NCBI GenBank assembly: GCA_964580315.1
Contig: CAZOKH010000108.1
Coordinates: 1-9,532, forward strand
Length of the DNA: 9,532 nt
Reading direction: 5' to 3'
From: CAZOKH01 sp964580315
Lineage (GTDB): Bacteria; Chloroflexota; Anaerolineae; Anaerolineales; Anaerolineaceae
Shown here: piece by piece, positions 5,809-9,532 of the stretch
How positions within the stretch are numbered: position 1 is the stretch's first letter
How the letters are laid out: every line of letters starts with the position of its first letter
Translations under genes and position numbers: made by a program
The notes under the pieces: generated by a model
What the model saw: the letters and a program-made list of their open reading frames with translations, nothing else
Database searches by the model: none
What the model was told of the DNA's origin: nothing

Positions 5809-6552
5809 ATGGCGCTTATTGAAGCGGTTAACCTGACCAAGATTTACGGCTGCGGCGACACGGCGGTGACGGCGCTGGATCATGTGCATTTAAAAATTGA
5901 AGCCGGACAATTTACCGCGGTGATGGGTCCCAGCGGCTGCGGAAAATCGACTTTGCTGAACCTGCTGGGGGCGCTGGATCGCCCCAGTGAAGGGCAGGTT
6001 GTGCTTGCCGGAAAGTCGGTGGATGACCTGACGGATGATGCGCTGGCGGAAATGCGGCGGCGCAAGATTGGATTTATCTTTCAATTCTATAACCTTATCC
6101 CGGTTTTGACGGCGCTTGAAAACGCTGCCCTGCCGCTGACCCTGGACGGCGCGCCCGAAGAACAGGCCCGCCAGAAAGCCGCCGAATGGCTGCAAAAGGT
6201 GGGACTGGGAGGACGCATGAGCAGCCAGCCCAGCCAGCTTTCGGGTGGGCAGCAGCAGCGCGTGGCGGTGGCGCGCGCCCTGGTGGCTGAACCGGAATTG
6301 ATTTTGGCTGATGAACCCACTGGCAACCTGGATTCGCGCTCGGCTGATGAAATTGCTTTGCTGCTGCGCCAGGTGGCTAATGAATGGGGGCGGGCGGTGT
6401 TGATGGTGACGCACGATGCGCATGTGGCGTCGTATGCTGACCGGATTCTCTTTTTGAAAGACGGCGCGGTTTTATTCGATGAGAGCCGTCCCGAGTCGGA
6501 ATTGCCGGGCAGCACGCAGTGGGTTACCAGCCTGGTGCAGCAGGTTACATGA
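5809..6552 (+). CDS. ABC transporter ATP-binding protein, MacB/LolD type
   Basis: The 247-aa ATPase subunit powers the permease encoded next to it. All nucleotide-binding motifs are intact: Walker A GPSGCGKST (residues 40-48), Q-loop Gln92 in FIFQFYNLIPVLTALEN, ABC signature LSGGQQQR (144-151), Walker B LILADEP with catalytic Glu169, D-loop GNLD, and switch His202 in VTHD. The FQFYNLIP and DEPTGNLD forms are typical of the MacB/LolD/FtsE (type VII) group, which drives extrusion or mechanical work across the envelope rather than uptake. The short C-terminal tail (about 225-247) shows no extra domain. The start is ATG 5809 (MALIEAVNLTKIYG), although its ribosome binding site is weak. An in-frame TTG at 5776 would add 11 hydrophobic residues that the family lacks. 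It is 31 bases before the permease gene and surely co-transcribed. Confidence 0.95.
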   Translation: MALIEAVNLTKIYGCGDTAVTALDHVHLKIEAGQFTAVMGPSGCGKSTLLNLLGALDRPSEGQVVLAGKSVDDLTDDALAEMRRRKIGFIFQFYNLIPVLTALENAALPLTLDGAPEEQARQKAAEWLQKVGLGGRMSSQPSQLSGGQQQRVAVARALVAEPELILADEPTGNLDSRSADEIALLLRQVANEWGRAVLMVTHDAHVASYADRILFLKDGAVLFDESRPESELPGSTQWVTSLVQQVT

Positions 6553-6583
6553 TGGAACGAGCTTTTCAGGCAGGAAGTGAAAA

Positions 6584-9121
6584 ATGTGGCGCCTGCAACT
6601 AACATTGGCTTTTCGATACCTGTGGGGAAGAAAACTGCGTACTTTTTTAACCACGCTGGCTATTGTGTTCGGCACGCTGGTCATCTTCAGCACCAATTTG
6701 CTGCTGCCCACCATGATGGAAGCCTTTCAAACCAACATGCTGGCTGCCTCCGGCCAGGTGGATGTGACCATCACCCATAAAACCGGTGAGGCGTTCTCAC
6801 GAAGCAAATTGAATCGCATTCGCGCCATTCCGGGCATTCGCGCCATTGCCGGCTCGCTCAGCCGGGTGGTCAACATTCCGCAAAATTATTACGATGCCCA
6901 GGTGAATGCTTTGACGTTGAACGGCATCGAGCCGCATGATGCTGAATTGCTGCGCAATTATCCCATCAAGGAAGGGCGTTTCCTGCGCTCCGGCGACGGC
7001 CGCGCCGCGGTGATCAGCGCCAGCCTGGCCGAAACACTGGGGATGGGGTTGGGCGACGACCTGTATCTTCCCACCACCGAGGGCGGCGTGGAATTGAAGA
7101 TTGTGGGTTTGATGCCGGCGCGCACCCTGCCGGGCAATGAAGAAGTGCTGGTGACATTGAGCGAGGCGCAAAAACTGCTCGATCTGCCCGACCGCATCAA
7201 CACCATTGAACTCAACCTGGTTTCGACAAATGAAGCCGAACGCGATATGGTGACCCAGGCCATTGAAAGCACCCTGGGAAACGACTATACCCTGGGCGCC
7301 ATGACAAGCGGATCGGAGATGCTGGCCAGCATTCAAATGGGGCAAACCGCATTTAACCTGTTTGGTTTCCTGGCGCTGTTCATGGGGGGGTTCATCATTT
7401 TCAACACCTTCCGCACCATAGTGGCTGAACGCCGGCATGACATTGGCATGCTGCGCGCCCTGGGCGCCAGCCGCGCGACCATCATTGGATCATTCCTGGC
7501 GGAAGGTTTGCTGCAGGGAGTGGCGGGCACCGTGGCTGGCATTGTGCTTGGTTATGCCCTGGGTGCGCTGGCTATGGTATTTATGGATTCGATGATGTCG
7601 CAATTTCTACACATCAATATTGGCGCGCCTGTGGTAACCGTGCAGGTGGTTGTGATGACGATTATCCTGGGAGTGGGCGTCACCCTGGCGGCGGGGGTGC
7701 TTCCGGCGCTCAATGCCAGCCGGGTCACTCCGCTGGAGGCGCTGCGTCCGATTGTGGATTCGCCGCAGCAGCGCAAATCTCGCCGCGGGACAATCATCGG
7801 CGCGGCGCTGATTGCACTTGCCTTGCTGGGATTGTTTTCACAAAATGCAGGTTTGACCGCCCTGGGCGGGCTGCTGTTTTTGGGCGGGCTGGTGCTGGTG
7901 GCGCCGGCGCTGGTCAGGCCTTTGACAGCGCGCTTTAGCAAAATGATTAACCGGGCTTATGCGCGGGAAGGCGTTGGAACACTGGCCGGCAGCAACCTGG
8001 TGCGCCATCCCAACCGGGCAGCCATCACTGCCAGCGCCACCATGATCGGCCTGGCGATTATCGTGGGGCTGGGTGGCATGGTGTGGAGCATGACAGGCGG
8101 TTTCCTGGGCATTTTGCAGCGCAGCCTGGGCAGCGATTATCTGGTGATGCCGCCTTCGGTGGGCCTGTGGGGCAGCAACGTGGGCGCCAAGCAAGAGTTG
8201 GGCAACAAGCTGCGTTCAGTGCCGGGGGTGGGTGTGGTTAGTTCAATGCGCTTTGCGTCTGCCACCATCAACAGCAAAACGGTTTCGCTGCTGGGCATTG
8301 ACCCGGCGGCCTACCAGCAGGTTGCCAGCCTCACTTTTCAAGAGGGCGACAGCCAAATTGCTTTTCAGGAGATGGCAGGCGGACGCGTTCTCATTGCCAA
8401 CGGTGTGCTGGCTTCGCAGTTGCAGCTCAATGTGGGTGATTTTGTGCAACTGGCCACCCCGCGCGGCATGCAGTCTTACCGCATTGCCGCTGTGGCTGGC
8501 GACTATCTCAACGCCAAGGTAATGACCGCCTATATATCGCAGGACAATTTGCTGAAAGATTTTCGTAAAAGCGAAGACATTCTTTACCAGTTGAATATCA
8601 ACCCCGGTGCCGACCCGGCACAGGTGGAGACGCGTTTAGCCAGGGTACTGGAAGATTACCCCCAGTTCAACCTGGTTTCGGGCAGAAAGTATTTTGAAGA
8701 AAATAAAGAAATTTTTAATTCTATTTTTGTCTTCTACGGGGTGCTGCTGGCTTTGATGGCCGCGCCTTCGCTGATTGCCATGCTCAACACCCTGTCCATC
8801 GGTGTGATTGAGCGCACACGCGAAATTGGCATGCTGCGGGCCATTGGCGCCAGTCAAAAACAGGTGCGCCGCATGGTGCTGGCCGAATCGCTGCTGCTGG
8901 CAGCCATCGGCACCACCTTTGGGCTGGCAGCAGGGTTATACCTGGGTTATGTGATGGTGCTGGGGCTGGGTGCGGGGGGATTTCCCATTACTTATGTCTT
9001 TCCGGTTCAGGGTTTGATGGCTGCCATTGTCACAGGATTGGGCTTTGGAGTGCTGGCTGCGCTGCTGCCCGCCCGCCAGGCATCCGGCATCGAAATTGTC
9101 GATGCCCTGCATTACGAATAG
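6584..9121 (+). CDS. ABC transporter permease with two FtsX cores (MacB superfamily)
   Basis: This 845-aa membrane subunit is the partner of the upstream ATPase. The layout seen is TM1 (about 20-42), an extracytoplasmic MacB-type domain (43-255), a first FtsX core with three helices (258-279, 305-332, 348-376), a two-helix insert (402-440), TM7 (484-506), a second extracytoplasmic domain (507-710) and a second FtsX core (713-735, 766-790, 805-829). That makes about ten helices. Both cores carry the coupling-helix signature (HDIGMLRALGAS at 285-296, REIGMLRAIGAS at 746-757) and the terminal LPAxxAS motif (LPALNAS, LPARQAS). The duplication means one chain can serve as a complete permease pair. 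No adaptor (MacA-like) or outer-membrane partner is encoded nearby. The substrate is unknown; lipoprotein, peptide or lipid export are family possibilities. The start is ATG 6584 with AGGAAG upstream. Confidence 0.95.
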   Translation: MWRLQLTLAFRYLWGRKLRTFLTTLAIVFGTLVIFSTNLLLPTMMEAFQTNMLAASGQVDVTITHKTGEAFSRSKLNRIRAIPGIRAIAGSLSRVVNIPQNYYDAQVNALTLNGIEPHDAELLRNYPIKEGRFLRSGDGRAAVISASLAETLGMGLGDDLYLPTTEGGVELKIVGLMPARTLPGNEEVLVTLSEAQKLLDLPDRINTIELNLVSTNEAERDMVTQAIESTLGNDYTLGAMTSGSEMLASIQMGQTAFNLFGFLALFMGGFIIFNTFRTIVAERRHDIGMLRALGASRATIIGSFLAEGLLQGVAGTVAGIVLGYALGALAMVFMDSMMSQFLHINIGAPVVTVQVVVMTIILGVGVTLAAGVLPALNASRVTPLEALRPIVDSPQQRKSRRGTIIGAALIALALLGLFSQNAGLTALGGLLFLGGLVLVAPALVRPLTARFSKMINRAYAREGVGTLAGSNLVRHPNRAAITASATMIGLAIIVGLGGMVWSMTGGFLGILQRSLGSDYLVMPPSVGLWGSNVGAKQELGNKLRSVPGVGVVSSMRFASATINSKTVSLLGIDPAAYQQVASLTFQEGDSQIAFQEMAGGRVLIANGVLASQLQLNVGDFVQLATPRGMQSYRIAAVAGDYLNAKVMTAYISQDNLLKDFRKSEDILYQLNINPGADPAQVETRLARVLEDYPQFNLVSGRKYFEENKEIFNSIFVFYGVLLALMAAPSLIAMLNTLSIGVIERTREIGMLRAIGASQKQVRRMVLAESLLLAAIGTTFGLAAGLYLGYVMVLGLGAGGFPITYVFPVQGLMAAIVTGLGFGVLAALLPARQASGIEIVDALHYE
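7442..7470 (+). repeat. internal repeat, copy 1 (first FtsX coupling helix)
   Basis: These 29 bases match 8825-8853 at 26 positions, by eye. The repeat encodes IGMLRALGAS and reflects the duplicated FtsX core rather than a mobile element. Confidence 0.8.
8825..8853 (+). repeat. internal repeat, copy 2 (second FtsX coupling helix)
   Basis: The partner of 7442-7470, encoding IGMLRAIGAS. Nucleotide identity is high only over this short, functionally constrained stretch, while the rest of the two cores has diverged. Confidence 0.8.
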
Positions 9122-9159
9122 CGGGGTATTTCCCTTTAATCGAAACCTCGAATTAGCGA

Positions 9160-9165
9160 TACAAT
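9160..9165 (+). promoter_or_regulatory. -10 box for the MFS gene
   Basis: TACAAT lies about 45 bases before the MFS start, within an AT-rich 88-bp gap after the permease stop. The -35 region is poor (TTAATC at 18 bp). A short imperfect palindrome with TCGA arms (9139-9142 and 9147-9150) overlaps it. No convincing terminator separates the ABC operon from this gene, so read-through is possible. Confidence 0.35.
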
Positions 9166-9209
9166 AGCAGAGTTTTTATACCTTCCATCTGGATTTTACA
9201 AGGATAACA

Positions 9210-9532
9210 ATGAATTCAGCGTCATCCATTCACGACACATCTGCCAGGGCGATTAAAACCGCCCGCACCATCGGTTACTATGCTGCATTTATTGCACTGG
9301 GTTTAACTACATCATCACTTGGGCCGACCCTGCCCGGCCTGGCGCAGCAGACCGGCAGCAAGTTGGGACAGGTGAGCATCCTCTTCACCGCCCGTTCCCT
9401 GGGATATTTGCTGGGTTCTTACCGCGGCGGCCGTTTTTATGACCGCTTTGCGGGGCACCATGTGCTGGTGCTGTCTCTGATCTCGATGGTGGTGATGATG
9501 CTGCTGACACCCACCGTGCCGCTGCTGTGGCT
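9210..9532 (+). CDS. major facilitator superfamily (MFS) transporter, N-terminal part (runs off right edge)
   Basis: The open frame begins at ATG 9210, with AAGGA five bases upstream, and stays open for 107 codons to the window edge. After a polar N-terminus (about 1-20) come a first helix (about 21-38), a loop with GPTLPGLAQQTG, a second helix (53-70) and then the MFS motif A region GGRFYDRFAGHHVL (73-86) between TM2 and TM3. A third helix begins at about 87. The GPTLPGLAQQ and motif A forms recall sugar-type MFS carriers (FucP/MFSD4-like), but the substrate cannot be told from this fragment. Arg72 stands inside the usual G-x3-D/G-R motif A context (YRGGRFYDRF), which is otherwise normal. 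Confidence 0.88.
   Translation, partial: MNSASSIHDTSARAIKTARTIGYYAAFIALGLTTSSLGPTLPGLAQQTGSKLGQVSILFTARSLGYLLGSYRGGRFYDRFAGHHVLVLSLISMVVMMLLTPTVPLLW

Noticed and set aside
6810..6853. Direct repeat CATTCGCGCCATT in the permease gene
   Set aside because: It encodes the common MacB-type pattern RIRAIPGIRAIAG, so protein-level constraint explains it.
6797..7438. 213-codon open frame antisense to the FtsX permease
   Set aside because: Same type of shadow: composition biased to His, Gln, Asn and Gly, no recognisable domain, and fully inside the permease gene.
1..9532. CRISPR array, tRNA or rRNA genes, insertion sequence ends or toxin-antitoxin genes
   Set aside because: I looked for regularly spaced repeats, cloverleaf-like stretches, terminal inverted repeats with a transposase, and small paired genes, and found none.

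Overview
The window looks like an ordinary chromosomal segment of a GC-moderate bacterium, most likely a Chloroflexota (Anaerolineae-type) member. This is inferred from the style of the proteins and from a membrane-anchored PIN/TRAM protein placed directly before cysS. No 16S or other decisive marker is present. I see no rRNA, tRNA, CRISPR array, insertion sequence, phage gene or attachment site.

Layout from left to right. (1) Positions 1-668, minus strand: the 5' part of a PAS-domain sensory protein that runs off the left edge. (2) 669-906: a spacer with candidate promoters for the PAS gene and two adjacent hairpins, one of which is a good rho-independent terminator for the next minus-strand gene. 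(3) 907-2274, minus strand: a neurotransmitter:sodium symporter (NSS/LeuT-fold) homologue of 455 aa. (4) 2275-2594: a divergent control region with an excellent sigma70-type promoter to the right and a TATAAT promoter to the left. The left promoter has an 11-bp-spaced direct repeat where its -35 should be. (5) 2595-5116, plus strand: a two-gene operon of a four-TM PIN/TRAM protein and cysteinyl-tRNA synthetase, closed by a textbook terminator. (6) 5197-5640, minus strand: a 147-aa four-TM protein of unknown function. (7) 5641-5808: a second divergent control region. (8) 5809-9121, plus strand: a MacB/LolD-type ABC ATPase and a long permease with two FtsX cores. (9) From 9210, plus strand: the start of an MFS transporter that runs off the right edge.

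Functionally this is a mix of membrane transport (NSS, ABC, MFS), translation (cysS) and sensing (PAS). The PIN/TRAM-cysS pair and the ABC-permease pair are clear operons. The other genes are neighbours without an obvious shared pathway.

I do not see a convincing new multi-gene system. The most interesting point is the NSS homologue. In a gapless hand alignment to the LeuT/SERT core helices, the residues expected to bind sodium at both sites are replaced, including a Lys and an Asp at two side-chain positions of site Na1. This may point to altered or lost sodium coupling. Other items worth a look are the 11-bp direct repeat at the NSS promoter, an in-frame upstream TTG start in the NSS leader, the compound inverted repeat at 817-851, and an inverted repeat around the -10 of the ABC operon promoter.
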